21,029 nucleotides of DNA from Bacteriovoracaceae bacterium UBA6261 (GTDB lineage Bacteria > Bdellovibrionota > Bacteriovoracia > Bacteriovoracales > Bacteriovoracaceae), in contig DJVH01000088.1 in the NCBI GenBank assembly GCA_002440825.1, positions 1-21,029 on the forward strand, in the 5' to 3' direction. A program made the position numbers and the translations under genes. Below are positions 7,342-15,310 of this stretch, one piece after another. Each line of letters opens with the position of its first letter. Positions within the stretch are counted from its first letter, which is position 1. The notes below the pieces were generated by a model. That model ran no database searches, had not been told where the DNA came from, and was given only the letters and a program-made list of their open reading frames with translations.

Positions 7342-8910
7342 TCAAGTATCCTGCACAAAAGAAATATAAAATCCTTTTGCAAATCCATCTTTCCCGAGGA
7401 GAGAGGTCACAAAAATATTAAATTGCTTACCTTGCAATTCGTAATGCCCTTGCTGGGCCGTTCCCGAATTATTGGCAGAATTATCGCAAAGTTCGATCAA
7501 TGTTGCTGCAAAACCTCTCTCTTTTGTAATGTCGAGAATATTCATGCCTTCGGCCATGGATTGGCGAATACCGCAAATATCTTCAGCCTGTGTATTGATG
7601 CTCACAAGATTTTTACCTGAGTTCAAAACGATAACCGGGCCTTGAGCTCCCTGCATAAATTCCAACAGCGTATTGACATAAGTTGTATCGGATTCAATAT
7701 CATTTGGATCGATATCTGTTTCATCTCGCTGCAATTCACGAATCCGTTGCAAACTTGTGTTGATGGCATTTCGCACAGGATTCAATTCTTCGAAGAGAAG
7801 CTTACTTTCTATACTTCTTCTACGGCCTCGCAAGGCTTCTTCAACCTGGAATCGAATCTCTTCCATAGGGCGAAGCGTGAGGTAATACATTATGCCGAAG
7901 AAAATAATGGCAACCAGAAAAGACGTAATCAATGATTCAAGATAAAGCTTTGAACTCTTTGTTGATTCGATCGCAAGAGTTCGCGGAGCAAAGCGGATAG
8001 CGATGACACCGACGGCTTCCTGTTGACCGGTCTTGGCATTATAGGAAAGAATTTTTTTTCCGATACCTATCTGTCCATTTTCCAGCAGCTGCTTCTTCAC
8101 TGTACGGCTGTCTCGATTTTTCTTCGCCCATTCACCGGTTTGTACTGAAAACGGATCATTGGTATATTCATTCAGACGCGAGATCGGTCTGACGATTCGA
8201 CCGTCGAGATCGAATAACTCGTATGAAACAACACCTTCTTCTGAATCTAGAAAAGTTGTATCAATTCTTTCGAGGTTTTTTTGTTCAAGTGCAGTCGCAT
8301 TGATGCGCCCGATTTCTTCCGCGTAGTGAGCTCCGCGGTTCGCAATTTCCTGTAGAAGAATTTCCTTTGAATCCTGAAGAACCGGGAAAATCGTCAGGGT
8401 AATGGTTGAAACAGCAAATAATCCCGTGAAGATGGCAAGCAGAACGCGCCATTCATACTCCTGATTGATCCCATGGAACATGGGCATGACTTTATATTTA
8501 AAAAGCCAGAACATTTTTCCAACGAGATTTTCAGGCGGCTGACCACCACTGAGAAAATCATCTATACTTTCTTCTCTTGATGATTGAGAAGCTACTTTCT
8601 TTTTAACAACAATTTTCTTTTCACGGACATGAACAATCTGAAGAATAGCGTTTGGCAAAGCAATTTTATCACCGCCTTTAGCTGTCGCTCTCTTGATGAG
8701 TTTTCCATTCAGGAAAGTCCCATTGGCACTGCCCATATCCTGGACATAAAGAACATCGTCCGTCACAGTGACTGTGATATGTTTCTTTGAAACACCATCA
8801 ACCTGAAAATGAATATCGCAGCCTGAATCACGACCGAGAGTATTGTCTCCATTTTTGAGAACAAACTCCTGGCCTCTTAATTTTCCGCCGACAACAACTA
8901 ACTTATACAT
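7342..8910 (-). CDS. FHA / periplasmic sensor / HAMP-like / PAS membrane protein without an output domain
   Basis: 522 residues. FHA ~22-95 with NTLGRDSG, VSKKH and a SANGTFLNG loop. TM1 ~155-178, an extracytoplasmic sensor-like region ~179-322, TM2 ~323-345, a HAMP-like stretch beginning RPMEEIRFQVEE at ~347, and a PAS-like domain ~420-520 (GPVIVLNSGKNLVSINTQAE). The chain ends after the PAS core: there is no histidine kinase, cyclase, GGDEF or phosphatase domain. It therefore looks like a sensing and scaffolding component that couples a periplasmic or intracellular cue to a phosphothreonine partner. The ATG lies within the last codons of the DUF192 gene (13-base overlap) with AGAGG 5 bases upstream, so translation is coupled. 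Ligands of the sensor and PAS domains cannot be told from sequence. Confidence 0.87.
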   Translation of the reverse strand: MYKLVVVGGKLRGQEFVLKNGDNTLGRDSGCDIHFQVDGVSKKHITVTVTDDVLYVQDMGSANGTFLNGKLIKRATAKGGDKIALPNAILQIVHVREKKIVVKKKVASQSSREESIDDFLSGGQPPENLVGKMFWLFKYKVMPMFHGINQEYEWRVLLAIFTGLFAVSTITLTIFPVLQDSKEILLQEIANRGAHYAEEIGRINATALEQKNLERIDTTFLDSEEGVVSYELFDLDGRIVRPISRLNEYTNDPFSVQTGEWAKKNRDSRTVKKQLLENGQIGIGKKILSYNAKTGQQEAVGVIAIRFAPRTLAIESTKSSKLYLESLITSFLVAIIFFGIMYYLTLRPMEEIRFQVEEALRGRRRSIESKLLFEELNPVRNAINTSLQRIRELQRDETDIDPNDIESDTTYVNTLLEFMQGAQGPVIVLNSGKNLVSINTQAEDICGIRQSMAEGMNILDITKERGFAATLIELCDNSANNSGTAQQGHYELQGKQFNIFVTSLLGKDGFAKGFYISFVQDT

Positions 8911-9245
8911 AGCGCCTCTAGTTTCTCACCTGTCTTTAATTCTTTTTTCATAGTTCCGGCCTTCATTTCCAGAACCTGATGAGCTTTAAAATAAATCCAG
9001 CTCATTCTCCACGGCCGCAGATCATAAACAGCCTTCACTATCTTAAAATCGCGGTCGAGAAATAGAACATCAAGACTATAAAGCATAAAAAAAGTGTGTA
9101 TCGAATTGCATGGAGTGATCAATAGGCCGTCACAATCCGGCAGACTTTCAGAAAACATTAATCCCTTCATGCGTGAAATCATGCTGTCAGCAATCGCCAC
9201 TTTCGGGCAAATCACTTCTCCATTTTGAGTTTTTAAAGTGTACAT
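8898..9245 (-). CDS. DUF192 family protein
   Basis: 115 residues from the ATG at 9245. This start leaves one base after the TAA of the TadC-like gene; an in-frame GTG at 9257 would add four residues and overlap that gene. DUF192 (COG1430) hallmarks: SRMKGLMFSESLPDCDGLLI, then a His/aromatic stretch (NSIHTFFMLYSLDVLFLD), and the C-terminal VLEMKAGT. Unlike many members it has no signal peptide, so a cytoplasmic location is likely. Its molecular function is unknown. I recall DUF192 genes near Tad pilus loci in other bacteria, which fits its place directly after a TadC-like gene, but this is memory and not shown here. Confidence 0.88.
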   Translation of the reverse strand: MYTLKTQNGEVICPKVAIADSMISRMKGLMFSESLPDCDGLLITPCNSIHTFFMLYSLDVLFLDRDFKIVKAVYDLRPWRMSWIYFKAHQVLEMKAGTMKKELKTGEKLEALCIS

Positions 9246-9246
9246 T

Positions 9247-10650
9247 TTATTTTCCACTTACAATCTCCAGCACAATCGGCGCAAAGACGATCATTAGAAC
9301 TGAGGGAATAATTAAAAACATCATTGGAAAAAGAATTTTTGTAGCGGCCGTAGCACCAGCCTTTTCCACTTCTGCTGATTTGTTTTGTCTAATTTCAAGT
9401 GCCAGGGCTTTTAGAATCGGCCCGATGGAAGCACCAACTGAATCTGCCGCAATGAGTGTTGCACAGAATGAAGAAATTTGAATCAAGTCTACTCTCCAGG
9501 CGAGATTGCGAAGAGCTTCCGCACGGCTGGCCCCGATTTTAATTTCTTTAATAACGATTTCAAATTCTTCCGTCAGCGGATTAGTTTTGGCTTTTTCGAT
9601 AACTTTTGCCATAGCCGCAACGAAATCCAGACCCGCTTCAACAGAAAGTGCAAGCATGTCCACACAGAACGGCATCGCCATAATGATTTGCTTTTGTCTC
9701 ATTTCGATCTTTCCTTTGATCCAAAAATCAGGATAAAAGAATCCGAGAACGGCTATAACCGGAATCAAAGAAAGTTCCCAGTCTGTTTCAAGAAAAACTC
9801 TTAATACAACAAAGAGAATGGGAAATCCGATAATAAGGAAGAGCTTAAAAGCAAAAAAATCTTCGGGTGTCATGACATTGGTCAAGCCCGCCGCCGCGAG
9901 CGTTCTTCGATATTTTTCTTTAAATGTTTTTCTGTTTTTCATTCCGGCAACAATCGGACTGAAATAACGCTTGAAGAATGGACGTGAATAACGAAGGATG
10001 ATTCCGTGCTTGGCGATTTCATCTTTTTCTTTGTTATCTTCTAGTTTTTCCTGCGCCTGGAAAGTTTCTTCGTCCTGGAAAATCGTTTTGGCAATGAGGA
10101 AGACAGCAAGGCCGATTAATCCAAGTGCCGCATAATAAAGCAGCATTGAACCTTCGTAATTATTTTTTCCATCGCGTTCATCGCAAGCTGCCTGCTCGAT
10201 CCGCACTTCTTTTCTTGGATCTGCATCTTCATAAGTTCCATCTTCCAGACGTTTTTTTGCAGTACAAGCGAGATTCAAATACTCCAGGTATTTTTTAGCT
10301 GCATACTTTTTTTGATTTTCTTCGCCGAGCCACGCTGCCGATGATCGCAGTTTATCAAGCTCTTCTTGTTCGAGATCAGCATTCTCATCTGTCTCTTTTA
10401 ATTTTTTTCTTTTTTCTTTTAACCTTTCAATTGTCGATCGAAGTTCGCGACTCTTGACGGGATCCATGCGATCGTTGTTTTTGTACCAAAGAGCAACTTG
10501 ATAACAATTTGCCATGTGACCTTGATCACAAGAATCTTTGTACATTTCGAATTTTTTGTCGGCTGAGTAATCATCAAATTCAATCGCGTTCAATTTCGTT
10601 GAATGCGCTGTGAACAGAAGAAGGACCAGGCCTAAAAAGACTTTTAACAT
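9247..10650 (-). CDS. TadC-like type II secretion F-domain protein with exported Cys-rich N-terminal region
   Basis: 467 residues from the ATG at 10650, chosen for the GGGGAT site upstream and because it opens with a signal-like hydrophobic segment (MLKVFLGLVLLLF). A GTG at 10707 would bury that segment. Residues ~23-165 are predicted exported, with Cys at 41, 49, 129 and 156. SCDQGHMANCYQVALWY resembles a Cys-bearing Sel1/Hcp-type repeat; a highly charged coiled coil follows (~66-103). TM ~168-190, then a cytoplasmic T2SSF domain and further TMs including ~440-465 (LFPMMFLIIPSVLMIVFAPIVL). Family role: inner-membrane platform of Tad pili or secretion systems. No TadA ATPase, TadB, pilin or secretin is in the window, so it is split from its partners or serves a different assembly. 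Confidence 0.88.
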   Translation of the reverse strand: MLKVFLGLVLLLFTAHSTKLNAIEFDDYSADKKFEMYKDSCDQGHMANCYQVALWYKNNDRMDPVKSRELRSTIERLKEKRKKLKETDENADLEQEELDKLRSSAAWLGEENQKKYAAKKYLEYLNLACTAKKRLEDGTYEDADPRKEVRIEQAACDERDGKNNYEGSMLLYYAALGLIGLAVFLIAKTIFQDEETFQAQEKLEDNKEKDEIAKHGIILRYSRPFFKRYFSPIVAGMKNRKTFKEKYRRTLAAAGLTNVMTPEDFFAFKLFLIIGFPILFVVLRVFLETDWELSLIPVIAVLGFFYPDFWIKGKIEMRQKQIIMAMPFCVDMLALSVEAGLDFVAAMAKVIEKAKTNPLTEEFEIVIKEIKIGASRAEALRNLAWRVDLIQISSFCATLIAADSVGASIGPILKALALEIRQNKSAEVEKAGATAATKILFPMMFLIIPSVLMIVFAPIVLEIVSGK

Positions 10651-10729
10651 TCTATCCCCATCATAACTAAATGATATCAGATAAAATGAAAATTTAATGA
10701 GCGGCACTATAGAAGGGAAATATTATCCT

Positions 10730-11815
10730 CTATGCTTTCTGAGCGTTTTTCTCGGCAATTTTTTTGCGGACGTCATCCATGAACTGCATAGTGACCTTGC
10801 GGTTAAACTTTTTCTCGAGGTCCGGAACGTAGATTGGTTTGTATTCTGTGAAATATCTTTTCTTTGTTTCCTGAACGCGATCCAGTCTGTCAGTAAACTC
10901 CTGGGCCCTGATTGTTTTGTCTTTCTGAGCTTTCTTCAAACCTTCCAGACCAAGAACCGCTTCTTCCATATCGCGATACTCAACCATATCGCTGCCGGCC
11001 TTGATGGCCATCATGGCAGCCTCGCCAGTTCCGCGATGATCGGTAATGGCTTTCATCTGCATATCATCCGATAAAATGAGTCCCTTAAATTTTAAATCCT
11101 GGCGAAGCATCTCATGCGCTTTCGGTGAAAGCGAGCATGGTAGATTCGGATCAATGTCGTCTACGATTATATGGGCCATCATTATAAAATCCACTCTGGC
11201 CTTTACCGCTTTGATGAAAGGCTGAATTTCTTCTGCGCGAATCTCTTCCAACGATTTTTTAACAATAGGAAGATCAACGTGTGAATCTTTCAAAGTATTG
11301 CCATGACCAGGGAAATGTTTCGCACAAGAAAGAAGACCGCTGGTTTGAAACCCTCTGATCATACTGGAAATAAATTTGGAAACAGTTTCATGATCTGTTC
11401 CGAAAGCTCTATCCCAGATAACTTTGTTTTGTTCATTATTCCAGATGTCACAAACAGGTGCCAGATTGAGATTCACTCCACAAGCCAGTAACTCATTGGC
11501 CATAATTTCAGCAATTTCAAAAACTAATTTTGGTGAATCGAGTTTGGCAATTTCCAGCATCGGCGGGAATTGAGTAAATTGAGTTTTAAATCTCATCACT
11601 CTTCCGCCTTCGTGGTCAGTGGCAATAAAAAGAGGATATTCTTTTCTTAGAACCTGAATGCTGTTTACTAATTCTGCCAGCTGAGCGGGAGACTCGTAAT
11701 TTTTGGAAAATAAAATCACTCCGCCAATATCTTCTTTTTCGATGAATTTTTTTTCTTCAGCTGTAAGAGCTAAACCGCTAAGACCAGTGAAAACTAATTG
11801 CCCTACTTGAGTCAT
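10730..11815 (-). CDS. nagZ: Glycoside hydrolase family 3, NagZ-like beta-N-acetylhexosaminidase
   Basis: 361 residues from the ATG at 11815; a TTG at 11824 with AAGGA just upstream is an alternative start adding three residues. Seen: FIATDHEGGRV (substrate Asp near 67), the KHFPGHG motif with K166/H167, the D177-S-H179 acid/base dyad of the NagZ loop, and the nucleophile D250 in LSDDMQM. All NagZ catalytic landmarks are present. Role: removal of N-acetylglucosamine from anhydro-muropeptides, or similar hexosaminides, during peptidoglycan recycling. No signal peptide, so cytoplasmic. The C-terminal ~60 residues are Lys-rich and extend past the usual core. It is 15 bases downstream of the dppC-like gene, suggesting imported wall fragments as substrate. 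Confidence 0.9.
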   Translation of the reverse strand: MTQVGQLVFTGLSGLALTAEEKKFIEKEDIGGVILFSKNYESPAQLAELVNSIQVLRKEYPLFIATDHEGGRVMRFKTQFTQFPPMLEIAKLDSPKLVFEIAEIMANELLACGVNLNLAPVCDIWNNEQNKVIWDRAFGTDHETVSKFISSMIRGFQTSGLLSCAKHFPGHGNTLKDSHVDLPIVKKSLEEIRAEEIQPFIKAVKARVDFIMMAHIIVDDIDPNLPCSLSPKAHEMLRQDLKFKGLILSDDMQMKAITDHRGTGEAAMMAIKAGSDMVEYRDMEEAVLGLEGLKKAQKDKTIRAQEFTDRLDRVQETKKRYFTEYKPIYVPDLEKKFNRKVTMQFMDDVRKKIAEKNAQKA

Positions 11816-11830
11816 AAATTGCAATCTTCC

Positions 11831-12670
11831 TTATTTTTCTGTTGGATCGAGATAATCTCTTAAACCATCGCCCAATAGATTTAATCCTATTATTAATCCT
11901 GCCATTGTCACGCTTAAAATGACAGCAATGTGAGGCGCTTCCAGTAAAACTGTTTTTGCTCCGCCAAGCATTGCTCCCCAGGAATAAGGACTGGCACCAA
12001 GGCCCAAGAAACCTAAAGCAGCTTCGCTGATTATCACACCACTTATTCCCAAAACCATGTTGACGATCATCACCGGTAGAATGGCCGGAATGATAACAGT
12101 GAAAAACAGTCTGATTTCGCCGATGCCGATCGCCCTTGCTCCTTCCACATAGGTCAAAGCTAAAACTCTCTTTGCTTCACCCCGGGCGATTTTGGCATAC
12201 CCTGGCCATCCGGTAATGATCAACGCAAAGATGAGTCCTTTCATCGACTGACCGGTGACCGCCATGATCATGATCGCAATGAGAATGCTCGGAAAAATAA
12301 AAACAAGATTGATGGCCAGATCAAATCCAAGTCTGAACCATCCAGGCGCTTTCACTGCGAGATAGCCCATAGTGATTCCGATGGATGCCGTTGCGATGGT
12401 CACGATGAGTGAGATCGTCAGCGAATAAGAAAGCCCCGCAGATAAAACTTCAAGCAGACTTCTTCCGAGCAAATCTGCCCCGAGAACCAATCCCTGGGAA
12501 AATGGTTTTGCGAGTTCAAGCGGCATGTGCAGTTCAGGAACGTAAGGATGAGCAACAGTCCCTGCGACAAAAAATTTATAGATGTACCACGACAACGCCC
12601 AGATGACATAAAGACCGATGATGCTGAAACCACTTTTCATTTCGCGGGTCATTTTTTTTCTCAACATCAT
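11831..12670 (-). CDS. Peptide ABC transporter permease, DppC/OppC family
   Basis: 279 residues. Inner-membrane subunit of an oligopeptide or nickel-type ABC importer. Seen: an N-terminal TM (FSIIGLYVIWALSWYIYKFF), the family GADLLGRSLLEVLSAGLSYSL segment, about five further TMs, and the EAA loop (YVEGARAIGIGEIRLFFTVIIP) that contacts the ATPase. The ATG overlaps the TGA of the dppB-like gene as ATGA, so the pair is translationally coupled. No ATP-binding subunit or solute-binding protein is encoded in the window. Substrate is unknown; peptides are the family default. Confidence 0.93.
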   Translation of the reverse strand: MMLRKKMTREMKSGFSIIGLYVIWALSWYIYKFFVAGTVAHPYVPELHMPLELAKPFSQGLVLGADLLGRSLLEVLSAGLSYSLTISLIVTIATASIGITMGYLAVKAPGWFRLGFDLAINLVFIFPSILIAIMIMAVTGQSMKGLIFALIITGWPGYAKIARGEAKRVLALTYVEGARAIGIGEIRLFFTVIIPAILPVMIVNMVLGISGVIISEAALGFLGLGASPYSWGAMLGGAKTVLLEAPHIAVILSVTMAGLIIGLNLLGDGLRDYLDPTEK

Positions 12671-13578
12671 TGAGCCGTCCTCGGATCAATTTTTTCATTG
12701 ATATAGTCGAGAGCAAAATAAATCACCATGTAAGTGATTGTTGAGTAGACAATCACTCCCTGAACAATCGGATAGTCGCGGTTTTGTATTCCATCAAACA
12801 ACAGCGAGCCCATGCCTGGAATATCAAAAATCGTTTCAGTGATCATGGTTCCTGCAATGACGACTGATAATTGAATCGCGACCACATTGAGAATTGTCGG
12901 CAGACATATTTTTAGTATGCGAAAAAGAATAGCAGTTTCGGAAAGTCCTTTAGAACGCGTAACCAGAACCCACTGAGAGTTGGATTCTTCGAGATATTTG
13001 TTTCTGGTCACTCTCATAATGACAGCAGATAAAGGAATTACCAGGGTAAGAATCGGTAAAAAGAGGTGTTTCATCTCTCCCCACTCTGATACCGGCAAAA
13101 GATTCAATTTAATTGAAAATACAAATACAAGAAGAGGCGCCAGTGAAAAAATGGGAAAGGATAAAGCAAATAAGGAAAGAAAGCGGGAGAATTTATCGAA
13201 GCCTTTATTTTTATTTACTCCGGCCATCATGCCAAGAAACATTCCGAGGCAGGCTGCAATGGTGACGGAAAAAGCTGCCAGAGTCATCGTGGGCTTCATT
13301 CTTTCTTTCAGTAAACCTTTGATGTCTTTGGCCCCAAAAAGGCTTTTACCCAAATCGCCACGAGCAAGTCCTTTCATAAAAGTGGAGTATTGCTCCAATA
13401 ACGATTTATCCAGACCGAGTTGTGATTTTAATTTTACAATTTCTTCGTACTTCGCTCTTTCTCCAAGAATCGTTTCAACCGGATCACCTGGGGAAAGTCT
13501 GATAACAAAAAAAATTGCGGAGAGAGCAATGAAGATGGTGAAAAAAGCATAAAAGATTTTGCTCATCAACTTATTCAA
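12667..13578 (-). CDS. Peptide ABC transporter permease, DppB/OppB family
   Basis: About 303 residues if translation starts at TTG 13578, which has GGAGG 5 bases upstream; ATG 13566 (MSKIFYAFF) is the conventional-looking alternative but lies 16-17 bases from that site. A longer reading from 13644 overlaps the lipoprotein gene deeply and is unlikely. Seen: the N-terminal TM ending in FFVIRLSPGDP, the large extracytoplasmic loop with LGLDKSLLEQY and GDLGKSLF, TMs in the second half, an EAA loop (LVTRSKGLSETAILFRILK), and the terminal IDPRTAQ. It forms the heterodimeric pore with the DppC-like protein. Its start overlaps the stop of the lipoprotein gene, so expression is coupled. Confidence 0.92.
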   Translation of the reverse strand: MNKLMSKIFYAFFTIFIALSAIFFVIRLSPGDPVETILGERAKYEEIVKLKSQLGLDKSLLEQYSTFMKGLARGDLGKSLFGAKDIKGLLKERMKPTMTLAAFSVTIAACLGMFLGMMAGVNKNKGFDKFSRFLSLFALSFPIFSLAPLLVFVFSIKLNLLPVSEWGEMKHLFLPILTLVIPLSAVIMRVTRNKYLEESNSQWVLVTRSKGLSETAILFRILKICLPTILNVVAIQLSVVIAGTMITETIFDIPGMGSLLFDGIQNRDYPIVQGVIVYSTITYMVIYFALDYINEKIDPRTAQ

Positions 13579-14401
13579 TGCTTCCTCCGTCGCTATCGTC
13601 TTCAGAAGCATTTTTTCCAGCAGAGGCTTTTTTGGCAGATGCACTGACCATGGAAATACCTTGCGATACCCAGAACATTTTTTTCATCTGGAATTTGTCG
13701 TCCACTACGTAAAAGATGGATTGACCTGCAACTTTAAGATTAAAGCGACGTTCGTTTTCCTTGGTGATTCCATCGTATTCAAGTTGTGCTTTTGAGAAAA
13801 GCTGCGAGGGAATATTGGTGAACGTTTCATTGAGATAAGGATAGCCTTCCCAGATCAGATAGAAATAAAGAATGCCTTCTTCTTTCTTTGATGATTCTGC
13901 AAGAAAACCGATGGTCTTGGCACATTCAATAACCTGAGAAAAAAAACAATAGAGCGACTTGGTAGAAGGAAGTTTTATCTGCTTTACTCCGTTCCACTGT
14001 GATTCAGGGCTGATCATTCTCACATCAATCGCTTTCTTTGCCTGGTTCATTTTTAACTCAGAAAAATATTTTTTCCCGTCAAACCAGACATTGTATTGAG
14101 ATATTTTGGGGCGAAGAATATTTTTCTTTTTGACAGATCCCAGATCAGAAAAGGTCACACTTGTTTCAAGCAGATTGTCTGTGTCCTTTTCAGGGATTTC
14201 AAGCGAGCGCTTTGTGAAAAAAACATTTGTTTTTTTATTAAAACCACTCGAGAGTCTGACAAGGAACTGACCATTTTTATCAGTGTAAGAATATTTTTCC
14301 GGAGCCTGTATCAGGTCTTTTTTTATCTCAGCGGCTTTTTTTGTACTCGAGCATGAGCAAAGGATGAGTACAAAAATGAGGAGCAGCAGAGATCTATTCA
14401 T
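13571..14401 (-). CDS. Lipoprotein of unknown function
   Basis: 276 residues. Signal peptide with hydrophobic core LLLLIFVLILCSC; the lipobox is best read as L-C-S-C with lipidation at C17. The mature part begins with Ser and Lys residues, then a mixed beta-like sequence with no domain I recognise. It carries no TPR or solute-binding signature, so it is probably not the missing binding protein of the adjacent permeases. The C-terminus is Ser/Asp/Ala-rich (KASAGKNASEDDSDGGS). It overlaps the upstream PilZ gene by 8 bases and the dppB-like gene by up to 8, so it belongs to the same transcript. A membrane-anchored accessory factor is a guess only. Confidence 0.85.
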   Translation of the reverse strand: MNRSLLLLIFVLILCSCSSTKKAAEIKKDLIQAPEKYSYTDKNGQFLVRLSSGFNKKTNVFFTKRSLEIPEKDTDNLLETSVTFSDLGSVKKKNILRPKISQYNVWFDGKKYFSELKMNQAKKAIDVRMISPESQWNGVKQIKLPSTKSLYCFFSQVIECAKTIGFLAESSKKEEGILYFYLIWEGYPYLNETFTNIPSQLFSKAQLEYDGITKENERRFNLKVAGQSIFYVVDDKFQMKKMFWVSQGISMVSASAKKASAGKNASEDDSDGGSIE

Positions 14402-15278
14402 TTTTTATAAACTCTTCAAACTCTTTTTGATAATTCACCAGATCAACCGTTATGCCGGAAATATCTTCGATTTTTCTTTTCAGGCTTGGGCTGTGCTTAA
14501 AGCTGATCCCGACTTTATACATGGGAACGCCCTGGAACTGTGAATTTATATAATGCATTTTATAGACGACTGTAGCCTCTTCAAGATTGAAGACCTGCAT
14601 TTCGAAATTAAGGACGAGAGAGAACGGCTGGTCACCGAGCGGATCCAATATCATTTCCTTTTCTTTTGAATTGGCAAAAAAACTTAATCCAGTTGAGGAA
14701 AGATCTTCCACGCGAAAACCGATAAGGTCTTCCTCATCCCCTGCTTCCAGATCCTTTGAAAGAGCGGCAATTTTATTTTTTTGAATATTATCGATTTCAC
14801 TGAAGAAGTCGCGGCTCTTCTGCTCGCCCTTGTTAAAGAAGATCACATTGTCCGTCTGAGCTTTTCGGAATTTCAGATAAGCGTATACTTCGTAAACCGG
14901 ATAAGTAAGAAGTCTTTCACGCGAACGCTTTTCGACACGAAAACATTCCTCTTCAAGCTCAAGACTCAGTTCACGGTTTTCTTCATCGTGGTTGAGGACT
15001 TTTGCTCTCAGATAATAGTCAATATCGTTTAAAGTAAAATTCAAGCAGATCACTTCACCCTGTAAGCGAACTGTGCTACTAGCATCGCTCAGAATCAGTA
15101 CAATGGAATTCTTGTATTCAAAGCGGGCCGCTTTTCCTTCAAAATATCGCGGAGAAGTTTTCCAGAAAATCACGCGGTCGTGATTAGAAACTAAAAGAGC
15201 TATCTTGTTAGATAGCTCTTCAGTTGTGAGTTTTATAAAATTAATTTTAGCTCGTGAGCTTTTTGAGCTTTCCACCAT
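14394..15278 (-). CDS. PilZ-domain protein (putative c-di-GMP receptor)
   Basis: 294 residues. The N-terminal ~110 residues form a beta-rich domain resembling the YcgR-type companion domain. PilZ signatures: R114-x-x-x-R118 in FRVEKRSRER and D192-L-S-S-T-G197 (DxSxxG), the two motifs that hold the c-di-GMP dimer. About 74 residues separate them, longer than usual, because of a charged insert at ~140-185. The C-terminal stretch (VPMYKVGISFKHSPSLKRKIEDI) matches the last PilZ strand and helix. ATG at 15278 has AGGTG 6 bases upstream. It follows mreB by 32 bases. A perfect 10-bp hairpin lies inside codons ~20-29. c-di-GMP binding is inferred from motifs; the controlled process (motility, wall growth or predation) is not shown. 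Confidence 0.82.
   Translation of the reverse strand: MVESSKSSRAKINFIKLTTEELSNKIALLVSNHDRVIFWKTSPRYFEGKAARFEYKNSIVLILSDASSTVRLQGEVICLNFTLNDIDYYLRAKVLNHDEENRELSLELEEECFRVEKRSRERLLTYPVYEVYAYLKFRKAQTDNVIFFNKGEQKSRDFFSEIDNIQKNKIAALSKDLEAGDEEDLIGFRVEDLSSTGLSFFANSKEKEMILDPLGDQPFSLVLNFEMQVFNLEEATVVYKMHYINSQFQGVPMYKVGISFKHSPSLKRKIEDISGITVDLVNYQKEFEEFIKNE
15195..15220 (-). terminator. Intragenic terminator-like hairpin in the start of the PilZ gene
   Basis: The arms AAGAGCTATC and GATAGCTCTT are perfectly complementary over 10 bp with a 6-base loop, 58-83 bases into the PilZ reading frame. On the minus-strand transcript the stem runs into TTTTAGTTTC, which resembles an intrinsic terminator with a broken T-tract. 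The protein sequence here (EELSNKIALL) does not obviously demand the repeat. It could attenuate read-through from mreB or control translation; function untested. Confidence 0.45.
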
Positions 15279-15310
15279 GAAAGCACCTATAATTTTCTAT
15301 GCTAAATCTT

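Noticed and set aside
10651..10707. GTG start extending the TadC-like protein by 19 residues
   Set aside because: It would bury the signal-like segment and has no ribosome site, whereas ATG 10650 has GGGGAT.
12980..13552. 190-codon open frame on the plus strand inside dppB
   Set aside because: Antisense shadow of a clear permease gene; composition (basic, Ser/Pro-rich) and lack of start signals show it is not real.
13579..13644. Longer N-terminus for the dppB-like permease
   Set aside because: It would overlap the lipoprotein gene by over 70 bases and adds charged residues before the first TM not typical of DppB.
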